NCBI GenBank assembly: GCA_034096865.1
Contig: JAWQFJ010001135.1
Span: 19,367 to 83,366, forward strand
Source: Theodoxus fluviatilis
Taxonomy: Eukaryota; Mollusca; Gastropoda; Cycloneritida; Neritidae
DNA length: 64,000 bases
Reading direction: 5' to 3'
Shown here: piece by piece, positions 48,982 to 59,694 of the stretch
Position numbering within the stretch: the first letter of the stretch is position 1
Layout: the number at the start of each line of letters is the position of its first letter
Made by a program: the position numbers and the translations under genes
Notes under the pieces: model-generated
The model's input: the letters and a program-made list of their open reading frames with translations, nothing else
Databases searched by the model: none
What the model was told of the DNA's origin: nothing

Positions 48982-49140
48982 TGACCCCAATCACAAGCTG
49001 CGGCCCGTCAACTTGTGTTACATCATCTTCGTTTTCCTGCACCCCTCTCCTCGGACAAACCACTGGGCCTGTGGATGTCTTACCCTGACTCCCACCCTCG
49101 CTTCAACCCTCATGGTTCCACAAACTCCTGCTATGCTCAC

Positions 49141-49379
49141 CTGCAGTTCTGTCAGGTCAGCCTCCGTCACAGTCAGAGAGGCAGTGATCGGAGAGGAGTA
49201 TGAAGGCACCGAGTTCAGCAGGTCTGCGATGACGCGGATGACGGTACCATAGGCGCGGGCAAGCTGGGATGCAGTCGTTGCCATGGTGACAGCCGTGTCC
49301 TGATTGGTGGAGGCAGGAGCAGGAGCTGCTGGGGCGCGACGGAGCGTGTTGGGGTCAATGTAGATCAGTCCTGCACCTC
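49141..49379 (-). CDS. UBR5: UBR5 exon (GLIYIDPNTLRR segment)
   Basis: Acceptor TTTGTTGACAG precedes 49,379 and donor CTGCAG|GTGAGC follows 49,141. GA completes the G left by the previous exon, and the exon ends in phase 0, as its neighbour needs. The 79 codons read GAGLIYIDPNTLRRAPAAPA, then SQLARAYGTVIRVIADLLNS, ending TVTEADLTELQ. GLIYIDP.NLRR and S.LARAY..VIR.I.DL. match the vertebrate protein. The alanine/threonine-rich stretch between is shorter than in vertebrates. An interspersed repeat begins about 50 bp upstream of the acceptor. Confidence 0.92.
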
Positions 49380-49429
49380 CTGTCAACAAAAGCAGACAGG
49401 TAAGTGAGATGAGATGGATGAAGTCTTGC

Positions 49430-49590
49430 AGCCTATCAGCCTTTGTGGACTATGTAAGGCTGTTGATGACAAAAATCACTCGAGCTGGTTACAACATGAG
49501 CATGTGACATCTCAATTTCCCTAGCTATGTAGCTGTTACAGATTGTGTAGGGAGACGTGGTGGGTCTATTCTTACCCCCAACCCACAGGG
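49430..49590 (+). repeat. Short interspersed repeat whose tail seeds a tandem array
   Basis: GCAGCCTATCAGCCTTTGTG, CTATGTAAGGCTGTTGATGA, then AGGGAGACGTGGTGGGTCTA and TTACCCCCAACCCACAGGGG: a full-length relative of the family. Its last 55 bp are then repeated. Confidence 0.8.
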
Positions 49591-49915
49591 GGACAGATTG
49601 TGTAGGGAGACGTGGTGGGTCTATTCTTACCCCCAACCCACAGGGGGACAGAATGTGTAGGGAGACGTGGTGGGTCTATTCTTACCCCCAACCCACAGGG
49701 GGACAGAATGTGTAGGGAGACGTGGTGGGTCTATTCTTACCACCAACCCACAGGGGGACAGATTGTGTAGGGAGACGTGGTGGGTCTGTTCTTACCCCCA
49801 ATCCCCAGGGGGCTGTGTAGGGAGACGTGGTGGGTCTGTTCTTACCCCCAATCCCCAGGGGGCTGTGTAGGGAGACGTGGTGGGTCTATTCTTACCCCCA
49901 ATCCAGAGGGTGCGT
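49532..49915. repeat. 55-bp minisatellite, about 7 units
   Basis: Units of TGTGTAGGGAGACGTGGTGG plus GTCTATTCTTACCCCCAACC and CACAGGGGGACAGAT; the last units are shortened (CAATCCCCAGGGGGC). The unit equals the 3' tail of the interspersed repeat just to the left. Confidence 0.95.
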
Positions 49916-50081
49916 AAGTATAGGCATAGATGCTTGTTTTCACATGGAAACTTTTCACAGATTCTTAGGCGCTCAAACTGCTCACTGTTATCCCTTGGTT
50001 GCTAGGCAACAGAACAATCACTCCAACACCAGATCAACTTCCAGGAAATATGCAGCTATGCTGTTTATGAAAGTATGCAGG

Positions 50082-50999
50082 GGTGTCCGGACAATTGCCA
50101 CCCGGACAATCGCCACCGGACAATCGCCACCCAGACAATTGCTACCCGGCCAATTACCACCCGGTCAATCCCCACCGAAGACATTTGCCACCCGAGTCTT
50201 TCGCCACCCGGACAATAGCCACCCGAGTCTTTCGCCACCCGAGTCTTTCACCACCCAAACCCAAGTCAATAACAAGATACAAGATAGTTTATTGTCCTCA
50301 TAAGTCAAATACATAGGTCAAATAAAATGAATAAATTATCAATATAAAATTGAAAGTTAGGCATCAGCGCACGCGCACGCACACACACACATCATATCAC
50401 ATCACATGCAATAATACATTTAGTCATATCAATAATATTTAAAAGTCACTTCGGAAGGAGTTACTCTCAGTCTCAGAACACAGGAAGGTCAGTTTGTTGG
50501 TTGTGTCGTATTTCTCAAGCAGCGTTTCAATATGCGTCTCCTTGTCATTGTATTTCTTGCGCTTTGGTGGAGGTTGATGTCCGATGAGAGCATGTGTGAC
50601 ATTCAGTCGAGAAAGTGATGCTTCTCACACCAGGGCCTCGATCAGTTTGAACAAGTCTGGGTGTTGGCATGCGAGGTTTGCAGCAAGACGGCTGTGGGAA
50701 CATTGACAACTAGTTACCAAAGTTCTCAGTCACACTCAGCATGTTCAATCTTGAGCACCTTGACTGTTTTTCCTCCAGAAGTGATTTAACATTCATTACT
50801 TGCTTGGCATTTGCAATTTCACTGATCACGATTAGGTTGCTCGGTGGCTATTGTCCGGGTGGCAATTGTTTTTGGTGGCTATTGTCCGGGTGGCAAATGT
50901 CTCCGGTGGCGATTGACTGGGTGGCAATTGTGCGGGTAGCAATTGTCTGGATGGCAATTGTCCGGTAGCGGTTGTCCGGGTGGCGATTGTCCGGTAATC
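50082..50999. mobile_element. Mutator-like foldback element with repetitive arms
   Basis: A 9-bp direct repeat GTATGCAGG flanks it (50,073-50,081 and 51,000-51,008), the size typical of Mutator-like elements. The left arm (50,085-50,262) consists of short tandem repeats of CCGGACAATTGCCACC and relatives. The right arm (50,837-50,997) is the inverted complement type (GGTGGCAATTGTCCGG). The 570-bp middle is unique and holds no recognisable ORF. Superfamily is inferred from duplication size and long arms. Confidence 0.8.
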
Positions 51000-51000
51000 G

Positions 51001-51655
51001 TATGCAGGTAGGTAGGTCAGTCAGCTGATTTGCAAGTAGATGGATGGGTAGGCAGATAGGTAGGCAGATACGCAGGCACGTCAGTCAGGAAGATGTTTGG
51101 CAGGCAGGCAGGTAGGTAAGGGAGTTGTTGGGTGGGTGGATAGGTACGTAGGTAGGTAGAGAAGTAGGTAGAGAGGTAAGTAGAGAGGTAAGTAGGTAGA
51201 GAGGTAGGCAGGAAGGTGGGCATGTAGGAAGATAGGTAGGTAGGTCGGTAAGTAGGCAGGCAGGTGGGTGGGTGGGTAGGTAGGAAGGAAGGAAGATAGG
51301 TAGATAGGGGGGTAGAGAGGCATGCAGGCACGTAGGAAGATAGGTAGGTAGGCATGCAGGTAGGAAGATAGGTAGGTAGGTTGGTAGGTAGGCAGGCAGG
51401 TAGGAAGATAGGTAGGTAGGCAGGCAGGTAGGTAGATAGGAAGATAGGTAGGTAGGTCGGTAGGTAGGCAGGCAGGTAGGAAGATAGCTAGGTAGGCAGG
51501 CAAATAGGTAGGTAGGCAGGTAGATAGGAAGATAGGTAGGTAGGCAGGCAGGTAGGTAGGTAGGTAGATAGGAAGATAGGTAGGTAGGCAGGCAGGTAGG
51601 TAGGTAGGAAGATAGGTAGGTAGGAAGGTAGATAGGCAGCAGGCAGGAAGGCAGA
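51001..51655. repeat. (TAGG/CAGG)n tetranucleotide array
   Basis: About 650 bp of TAGG, CAGG, AAGATAGG and related tetramers. Minus-strand frames (PTYLPTYLP repeats) are artefacts. Confidence 0.95.
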
Positions 51656-52330
51656 TGAGCTAGTCCTTCACATAGCACCATAATCCAGCAAAGCTGCTAC
51701 TCCTTAGCCTGGGAGGATAACTGGAAATAAATTCAGCGGCAGACAAGGCAAGATTGCATGCTCTTATTAAAGCAAGGAGACAGCGGCAGCCCCTCTCTGT
51801 GCCACTGGGACAGATTTTCGAGTCTTGGGGTTGAGGTGTAGAAGGCACCGTCTCTCAAATTTTCGGTTTTCTCCTAGGAACAACATCAGGAGAACACTCT
51901 CACATGACCCAAGGTGGAAGGATGAGGATCAGATCATGCGGACAGGACAATCTGGAAGTCACCCTCAGATCAGTGTATGGCACTGAAAAATGATACTGCA
52001 ACTATGGGAAGCCTGTGGAAGTCTCGCAACCCTGGGGAGAGAGATGTGATCCATCTTCTTCAATCTTTCCACCCAAATTCTGCACCTGCAGTTGACTGCA
52101 GGGAGCCTTCACTGGGAGGATATGCTGAGGGGAGTAGCTCAACTCCATAAAACACCAGCCCCTTCTCTATGCAGCATCCGCACACTTCGCCTCTTGTGTG
52201 CAGGTAATTCATGCAGGACTGGCACAAGGCTAGACACGATCACCGAAGCTGGAAGGAGAACTAGAAGTGACTGCTGCAGCAGCCAAGAGGAGGAAGTGAC
52301 GGTGATGTTGGCAGAGGATGGAAGGATGGA
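51656..52330. other. UBR5 intron, nothing recognised
   Basis: Moderately GC-rich sequence without a convincing exon or element end. Confidence 0.4.
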
Positions 52331-52334
52331 TGGA

Positions 52335-52470
52335 TGGAGTTTCACTGCCTATCAGCCTTTGTAGGCTTTGTAAGGCCATTAAGTATGAAAATCACTAGAA
52401 GTTTCAGAGCAAGTGCTAATCAAGTCACAATGGTGGGTCCATTCTGACCCCCAACCCACAGGGGCATGTT
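52335..52470 (+). repeat. Short interspersed repeat
   Basis: After GGATGGATGGATGG: TTTCACTGCCTATCAGCCTT, TGTAGGCTTTGTAAGGCCAT, GAAAATCACTAG, CAAGTCACAATGGTGGGTCC and CCCCCAACCCACAGGGGC. Confidence 0.8.
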
Positions 52471-52512
52471 GGCAGAGGAAGAGGTGGTGGATGAAGTGGT
52501 GGCACTAATACA

Positions 52513-53334
52513 AGAGGGGCGTTGATGGGGGGACGTTGATGGGGGGATGTTGGTGGGGGGACATTGATGGGGGGACATTGATGGGGGGACGTTGGTGGGG
52601 GGACGTTGGTGGGGGGACGTTTGTGGGGGACGTTGGTGGGGGGACGTTGGTGGGGGGACGTTGGTGGGGGGACGTTGATGGGGGGACGTTGATGGGGGGA
52701 CGTTGGTGGGGGGGACGTTGGTGGGGGGGGGACGTTGATGGGGGGACGTTGGTGGGGGGACGTTGATGGGGGGACGTTGATGGGGGGACGTTGATGGGAG
52801 GACGTTGGTGGGGGGACGTTGGTGGGGGGACGTTGGTGGGGGGACGTTGGTGGGGGGACGTTGATGGGGGGACGTTGATGGGGGGACATTGATGGGGGGA
52901 TGTTGATGGGGGGATGTTGATGGGGGGACGTTGGTGGGGGGACGTTGATGGGGGGACGTTGATGGGGGGACGTTGGTGGGGGGACGTTGATGGGGGGACG
53001 TTGGTGGGGGGACGTTGGTGGGGGGACGTTGGTGGGGGGACGTTGATGGGGGACGTTGATGGGGGGACGTTGGTGGGGGGACGTTGGTGGGGGGGCGTTG
53101 GTGGGGGGACATTGGTGGGGGGACGTTGGTGGAGGGACGTTGGTGGGGGGACGGTGGGGGGACGTTGGTGGGGGGACGTTGATGGGGGGACGTTGATGGG
53201 GGGACGTTGATGGGGGGGGACGTTGGTGGGGGGACGTTGGTGGGGGGACGTTGGTAGGGGGACGTTGATGGGGGACGTTGATGGGGGACATTGATGGGGG
53301 GACGTTGGTGGGGGGACGTTGGTGGACGTTGGTG
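52513..53334. repeat. 14-bp minisatellite GGGGGGACGTTGGT, about 58 units
   Basis: Units of TTGGTGGGGGGACG and TTGATGGGGGGACG in irregular order, with occasional G-length variants. It ends about 25 bp from the UBR5 donor at 53,359; in the UBR5 sense the strand is C-rich. Confidence 0.96.
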
Positions 53335-53359
53335 TGGACTGGAGCAGGGAAGGACCCAC

Positions 53360-53479
53360 CTGAGGTGGTAGAGGTGGTGGTGGTAGTGGTGGTGGTTCTG
53401 GTGGTGGAGGATGGCTCACGTTGGCGAATGGCCCACTGCATGGTCTGTGGCGCCTGCAGAGTTCTCTGCCCTTGGGAGC
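53360..53479 (-). CDS. UBR5: UBR5 exon (APQTMQWAIR segment)
   Basis: Acceptor GATTCTCTGCAG precedes 53,479 and donor CCTCAG|GTGGGT follows 53,360. GC joins the G of the previous exon (GGC) and the trailing G joins GA of the next (GGA). The 39 codons include SQGQRTLQAPQTMQWAIRQ and a threonine run (TRTTTTTTTTSTTS). APQTMQWAIR corresponds to the APRSMQWAVR of vertebrate UBR5, and the Thr/Ser run takes the place of its Ser/Thr/Ala-rich stretch. The threonine run is coded by ACC/ACT repeats and is probably length-variable. Confidence 0.85.
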
Positions 53480-53594
53480 CTGCAGAGAATCCATTGCAGC
53501 ATGTCACCATGGCAACCAGAATTGAGCCAGTCCTCTCATCCTCGACATCTGCCTGATGCCAAATCCACCTCAAACACACACACACACACTGGAG

Positions 53595-53720
53595 GCACAT
53601 TGCAGCAACAAATGGCTGACCACAAAGCACTTACAGCAGGCTCCACATGGCTGACCACACAAGCACTTACAACAGGCTCCACATGGCTGACCACACAAGC
53701 ACTTACAGCAGGCTCCAAAA
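53595..53720. repeat. 36-bp minisatellite, about 3.5 units
   Basis: Units of CACAAGCACTTACAACAGGC then TCCACATGGCTGACCA, in the intron upstream (UBR5 sense) of the exon at 53,360-53,479. Confidence 0.9.
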
Positions 53721-53978
53721 GCAAGATAACAATGGCACACTAGCAGATGATGGGGTTATGGGGCTACCTTCAGTTTATGCTACATCTAATAGGTATTGTG
53801 CAGTGACAAGCAACGGTGATTCTCCCCCGAGCGCATTTCACATTTGTATTGTCATTATCACCCTCAATTAGTTGCCATTATCACCCTCAATTTGTATTGT
53901 CACTATCACCCTCTATTTTTACCCATACTTCAACCCCATATCCACCTCAACTAAATCACCTTCACACACAGAACCCAT

Positions 53979-54000
53979 NNNNNNNNNNNNNNNNNNNNNN
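53979..54000. other. Assembly gap (22 N)
   Basis: Run of N directly before the degraded edge of the 32-bp array; true gap size unknown. Confidence 1.
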
Positions 54001-54229
54001 CCCCTCTTATCCACACTATCTCATCAGAGATACGTACGCTAATGTCCATCACCCTACCTTATGATCCGATCACTTCTTATCACGCTACACTTTATGTGGG
54101 CTACGCCTCATATCCTACACTGCAAATCATACAACTAGTGACCTATCAACACTTATATAACATACAACTCGTCATGACCCTCTATCACAGCTCATCAATA
54201 CCACTAACAGTCCCCTTCTATCCACACTT

Positions 54230-56720
54230 CATCATACACTAGTCCCCTCTATCCACACTTCATCATACACTAGTCCCCCTCTATCCACACTTCATCATAC
54301 ACTAGTCCCCCTCTATCCACACTTCATCATACACTAGTGCCCCTCTATCCACACTTCATCATACACTAGTCCCCCTCTATCCACACTTCATCATACACTA
54401 GTCCCCCTCTATCCACACTTCATCATACACTAGTGCCCCTCTATCCACACTTCATCATACACTAGTGCCCCTCTATCCACACTTCATCATACACTAGTGC
54501 CCCCTCTATCCACACTTCATCATACACTAGTGCCCCTCTATCCACACTTCATCATACACTAGTGCCCCTCTATCCACACTTCATCATACACTAGTGCCCC
54601 TCTATCCACACTTCATCATACACTAGTGCCCCTCTATCCACACTTCATCATACACTAGTGCCCCTCTATCCACACTTCATCATACACTAGTGCCCCTCTA
54701 TCCACACTTCATCATACACTCCTCTCCCTCTATCCACACTTCATCATACACTAGTGCCCCTCTATCCACACTTCATCATACACTAGTGCCCCTCTATCCA
54801 CACTTCATCATACACTCCTCTCCCTCTATCCACACTTCATCATACACTAGTGCCCCTCTATCCACACTTCATCATACACTAGTGCCCCTCTATCCACACT
54901 TCATCATACACTAGTCCCCCTCTATCCACACTTCATCATACACTCCTCTCCCTCTATCCACACTTCATCATACACTCCTCTCCCTCTATCCACACTTCAT
55001 CATACACTAGTCCCCCTCTATCCACACTTCATCATACACTAGTGCCCCTCTATCCACACTTCATCATACACTAGTCCCCCTCTATCCACACTTCATCATA
55101 CACTAGTGCCCCTCTATCCACACTTCATCATACACTCCTCTCCCTCTATCCACACTTCATCATACACTCCTCTCCCTCTATCCACACTTCATCATACACT
55201 CCTCTCCCTCTATCCACACTTCATCATACACTAGTCTCCCTCTATCCACACTTCATCATACACTCCTCTCCCTCTATCCACACTTCATCATACACTAGTC
55301 TCCCTCTATCCACACTTCATCATACACTCCTCTCCCTCTATCCACACTTCATCATACACTAGTGCCCCTCTATCCACACTTCATCATACACTCCTCTCCC
55401 TCTATCCACACTTCATCATACACTAGTCTCCCTCTATCCACACTTCATCATACACTAGTCCCCCTCTATCCACACTTCATCATACACTAGTGCCCCTCTA
55501 TCCACACTTCATCATACACTAGTGCCCCTCTATCCACACTTCATCATACACTAGTCCCCTCTATCCACACTTCATCATACACTAGTCCCCTCTATCCACA
55601 CTTCATCATACACTAGTCCCCCTCTATCCACACTTCATCATACACTAGTCCCCTCTATCCACACTTCATCATACACTAGTGCCCCTCTATCCACACTTCA
55701 TCATACACTAGTGCCCCTCTATCCACACTTCATCATACACTAGTGCCCCTCTATCCACACTTCATCATACACTAGTGCCCCTCTATCCACACTTCATCAT
55801 ACACTAGTGCCCCTCTATCCACACTTCATCATACACTAGTGCCCCTCTATCCACACTTCATCATACACTAGTCCCCTCTATCCACACTTCATCATACACT
55901 AGTGCCCCTCTATCCACACTTCATCATACACTAGTGCCCCTCTATCCACACTTCATCATACACTAGTGCCCCTCTATCCACACTTCATCATACACTAGTG
56001 CCCCTCTATCCACACTTCATCATACACTAGTCCCCCTCTATCCACACTTCATCATACACTAGTCTTCCTCTATCCACACTTCATCATACACTAGTCCCCT
56101 CTATCCACACTTCATCATACACTAGTGCCCCTCTATCCACACTTCATCATACACTAGTCCCCTCTATCCACACTTCATCATACACTAGTGCCCCTCTATC
56201 CACACTTCATCATACACTAGTCCCCTCTATCCACACTTCATCATACACTACTCACCCTCTATCTACACACTTCATACTATGTACAGCTCAGTCTCTCCTT
56301 CGAATCCACATCGCATATCATTACACTAGTGGGCCCCCGTAACTATCACCACTAATGACCGCATGCCACCACGAACTCAAGTGCGCCGCCTCTATTCCAC
56401 ATTCACTCATACACTAGTGCAGCCATCGTATCCACACTTCGAGCATACAGCTAGATGCCCACTCTCACATCCACCCGACTCTCATTCATACACTATACGT
56501 GCCCACTCCCCACTAGTCCCCCTCTATCCACACTTCATCATACACTAGTGCCCCTCTATCCACACTTCATCATACACTAGTCCCCTCTATCCACACTTCA
56601 TCATACACTAGTCCCCCTCTATCCACACTTCATCATACACTAGTCCCCCTCTATCCACACTTCATCATACACTAGTGCCCCTCTATCCAGACTTCATCAT
56701 ACACTTTTCTCCCTCTATCC
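54230..56720. repeat. 2.5 kb minisatellite, 31-33 bp unit
   Basis: About 75 units of CTCTATCCACACTTCATCAT then ACACTAGTGCCC, with alternative junctions CTAGTCCCC, CTAGTGCCCC and CTCCTCTCC. Edges at 54,010-54,230 and an internal stretch at 56,255-56,515 carry many scattered indels, unlike the near-identical units elsewhere. The last unit abuts the UBR5 donor at 56,729. Confidence 0.95.
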
Positions 56721-56729
56721 AGAGCCTAC

Positions 56730-57014
56730 CTCCTGTGCTGCGTCTTTCAAGCTGTTCATCGTTGTAGATAATGTCGTCGTTCTCGGGGTCGTCGCTGGCG
56801 TTTTCACTGTCGTAGTCATCCTCCTGGTTGGAGGACTCACCAGAGTCGTCAGAGAAGTGAGCCAGGGATCCCAAACCAGCGTCAGAGCCGGCCGTTGCCG
56901 CGGTGACAGCGCTGCGCTGGATGCTGACATTGTCTTGGTTGCTCCGGCTGTCGCTTTCACTGTCGCTCTCGGACTCGGCCAGCAAGTCCAGGTCCATGTC
57001 ACTCTCTCCAGGCA
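56730..57014 (-). CDS. UBR5: UBR5 exon (MDLDLLAESESDSESD acidic/serine segment)
   Basis: Acceptor CCTTTCGCAG precedes 57,014 and donor GGAG|GTAGGC follows 56,730. TG completes the G of the previous exon (GTG), and a trailing G passes to the next. The 94 codons read PGESDMDLDLLAESESDSES, then SNQDNVSIQRSAVTAATAGS, HFSDDSGESSNQEDDYDSEN and DEQLERRS. The order MDLDLLA, acidic-serine run, SNQDN, S.VTAATAGS.AG, then F.D.SG..SN, and finally LER matches vertebrate UBR5. The segment is intrinsically disordered and rich in acidic/serine motifs of the kind casein kinase 2 can use; no enzyme domain is present. Confidence 0.9.
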
Positions 57015-57194
57015 CTGCGAAAGGTCAAATGCGAAAGGTCACATGTGAAAGAAAAAGTGGTGAGTTTGGGGTGTTTTTGATACAATATTTGTGGATGTCT
57101 TCATGAACACAACATACCTGAAATACTTACCACTGGAAAAAAAGTTGTATATCAAACATTCCCTGATCACTTGATGCCAAGACACTTGAGTACT

Positions 57195-58615
57195 ACTTCC
57201 CACATTGAACTTACCATGTCCCACTTTGAACTTACTATGTCCCACTTTGAACTTACTATGTCCCACTTTGAACGTACTATGTCCCGCATTGAACGTACTA
57301 TGTCCCACTTTGAACGTACTATGTCCCACTTTGAACGTACTATGTCCCACTTTGAACGTACTATGTCCCACTTTGAACGTACTATGTCCCACTTTGAACG
57401 TACTATGTCCCACTTTGGACGTACTATGTCCCACTTTGGACGTACTATGTCCCACTTTGGACGTACTATGTCCCACTTTGGACGTACTATGTCCCACTTT
57501 GGACGTACTATGTCCCACTTTGGACGTACTATGTCCCACTTTGGACGTACTATGTCCCACTTTGGACGTACTATGTCCCACTTTGGACGTACTATGTCCC
57601 ACTTTGGACGTACTATGTCCCACTTTGGACGTACTATGTCCCACTTTGGACGTACTATGTCCCACTTTGGACGTACTATGTCCCACTTTGGACGTACTAT
57701 GTCCCACTTTGGACGTACTATGTCCCACTTTGGACGTACTATGTCCCACTTTGAACCTACTCTGTCCCACTTTGAACCTACTCCATCCCACTTTGAACCT
57801 ACTCCATCCCACTTTGAACCTACTCCATCCCACTTTGAACCTACTCCATCCCACTTTGAACCTACTCCATCCCACTTTGAACCTACTCCATCCCACTTTG
57901 AACCTACTCCATCCCACTTTGAACCTACTACATCCCACTTTGAACGTACTACATCCCACTTTGAACCTACTACATCACACTTTGAACCTACTTTGAACCT
58001 ACTACATCCCACTTTGAACCTACTACATCCCACTTTGAACCTACTTTGAACCTACTACATCCCACTTTGAACCTACTACATCCCACTTTGAACCTACTTT
58101 GAACCTACTACATCCCACTTTGAACCTACTACATCCCACTTTGAACCTACTTCATCCACTTTGAACCTACTCCATCACACTTTGAACCTACTCCATCCCA
58201 CTTTGAACCTACTACATCCCACTTTGAACCTACTACATCCCACTTTGAACCTACTACATCACACTTTGAACCTACTTTGAACCTACTACATCACACTTGG
58301 AACCTACTACATCACACTTTGAACCTACTACATCACACTTTGAACCTACTACATCACACTTTGAACCTACTACATCCCACTTGGAACCTACTACATCACA
58401 CTTTCAACCTACTTTGAACCTACTACATCCCACTTGGAACCTACTACATCACACTTTGAACCTACTTGAACCTACTACATCACACTTTGAACCTACTACA
58501 TCCCACTTTGAACCTATTATGTCCCGCTTTGAACTTACTATGTCCCACTTTGAACTTACTACGTCCCACTTTGAACTTACTATGTCCCACATTGAACTTA
58601 CTATGTCAATCACAA
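57195..58615. repeat. 21-bp minisatellite, about 66 units in homogenised blocks
   Basis: Unit TTTGGACGTACTATGTCCCA C. Blocks are GAACTTACTATG (57,200-57,270), GAACGTACTATG (to 57,400), GGACGTACTATG about 16 times (57,416-57,745), GAACCTACTCCATC (57,770-57,930), then GAACCTACTACATC (to 58,500) with deletions, and GAACTTACTATG again at the far end. The 290-306 codon frames are array artefacts. Confidence 0.96.
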
Positions 58616-59114
58616 CATGAACGTCCTGCGACTCCTCTGGAAAGCAACCTCACAAATCAGCTTCAGACAAAAGGTTTCACTTTGCTATACAAAATGTAAA
58701 TACAATTTTTTTATAGGCATTTCAAACAAGACTAGCGCATACTAGCATCTGAACTAAATATCTTCCTGTGCCATTTTATTCCATGAAACAACTGCTCTTT
58801 CCTTCTTGGGACAGGAGGGGAGGGGCGGGACTATGGCAGTCCACAACACATCACTACAGTCCACAACACACCACTACAGTCCACAACACATCACTACAAT
58901 CCACAACACATCACTACAGTCCTGGGTGGCGCCAAGGCTTGGCATTCTACAACACATCACTACAATCCTGGGGTGCCGCCAAGGCTTGGCATTCCACAAC
59001 ACATCACTACAGTCCTGGGGTGGCGCCACTGGCTGTGGATGGAGAAAAGGTTCCAATTCTAGAGAAGCACTCTCTCCTTCAGACATGCCTACGAAACAGA
59101 CCTCTATGCCAAGC
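58616..59114. other. UBR5 intron with short local repeats
   Basis: Contains about five copies of CCACAACACATCACTACAGT at 58,850-59,015, and a GGCGCCAAGGCTTGGCATTC duplicate. No exon recognised. Confidence 0.6.
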
Positions 59115-59489
59115 TACTGTCATATCCTAGACATTAGAGTATCCTAAAACGTAGAGTGTGACCTACTTGCATATTATTAACATGACGTGTTCACCTGTCA
59201 AATCTTGTTATTGGACAATGCCCTGCAGAGATGACTTTTCCCCGCCTACTCTTGTTATCTTAACTGTGATTAGCCGGTTGTAACGGTGAGCGTTTAATGA
59301 AATTTCGGACCCAAAGATGTTTGTCTTTGCTGCGTGTGATTACACAATCATATTCTAGAGGAAAGTACCATTTGATCAGGTAATAAGGTGAAAAAAAACG
59401 ATGAAAACCCATATTTCATCATGTTAATAATATGCAAGTAGGTCACGCTCTACGTTTTAGGATACTCTACGGTCTAAGATATGACACTA
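59115..59489. mobile_element. 375-bp MITE with long inverted ends (mariner-like)
   Basis: The left arm TACTGTCATATCCTAGACAT continues AGAGTATCCTAAAACGTAGA and on to ATTATTAACATGA. The right arm is its inverted complement over about 80 bp with a few mismatches, ending ATATGACACTA. If the outermost TA is the duplicated target, this is a Tc1/mariner-type MITE; without an empty site that remains inference. Confidence 0.82.
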
Positions 59490-59694
59490 CCTCTGCAGCC
59501 ATCAGAGAGAACATCTCCAACAGTGTTCCCTCCAATCCTGCAGGTAAGAGCGGTTGGCCTGCCCTCTGAGTCTGGGCTCCCCAGTGCTCAGCACCGTGAC
59601 TGTGAAACAGGCTCCCTCTGGATACTGGACTCATCTCGTTCAGGAAGACTGAAAACTTTTCTCTTCTCCCGGAGAAAATGTGCAGCATAAAATG

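Noticed and set aside
57039..58049. Repeat proteins of about 300 residues on both strands (SKVGH, HFGRTM repeats)
   Set aside because: The 21-bp unit is a multiple of three without stops, so frames stay open on both strands.
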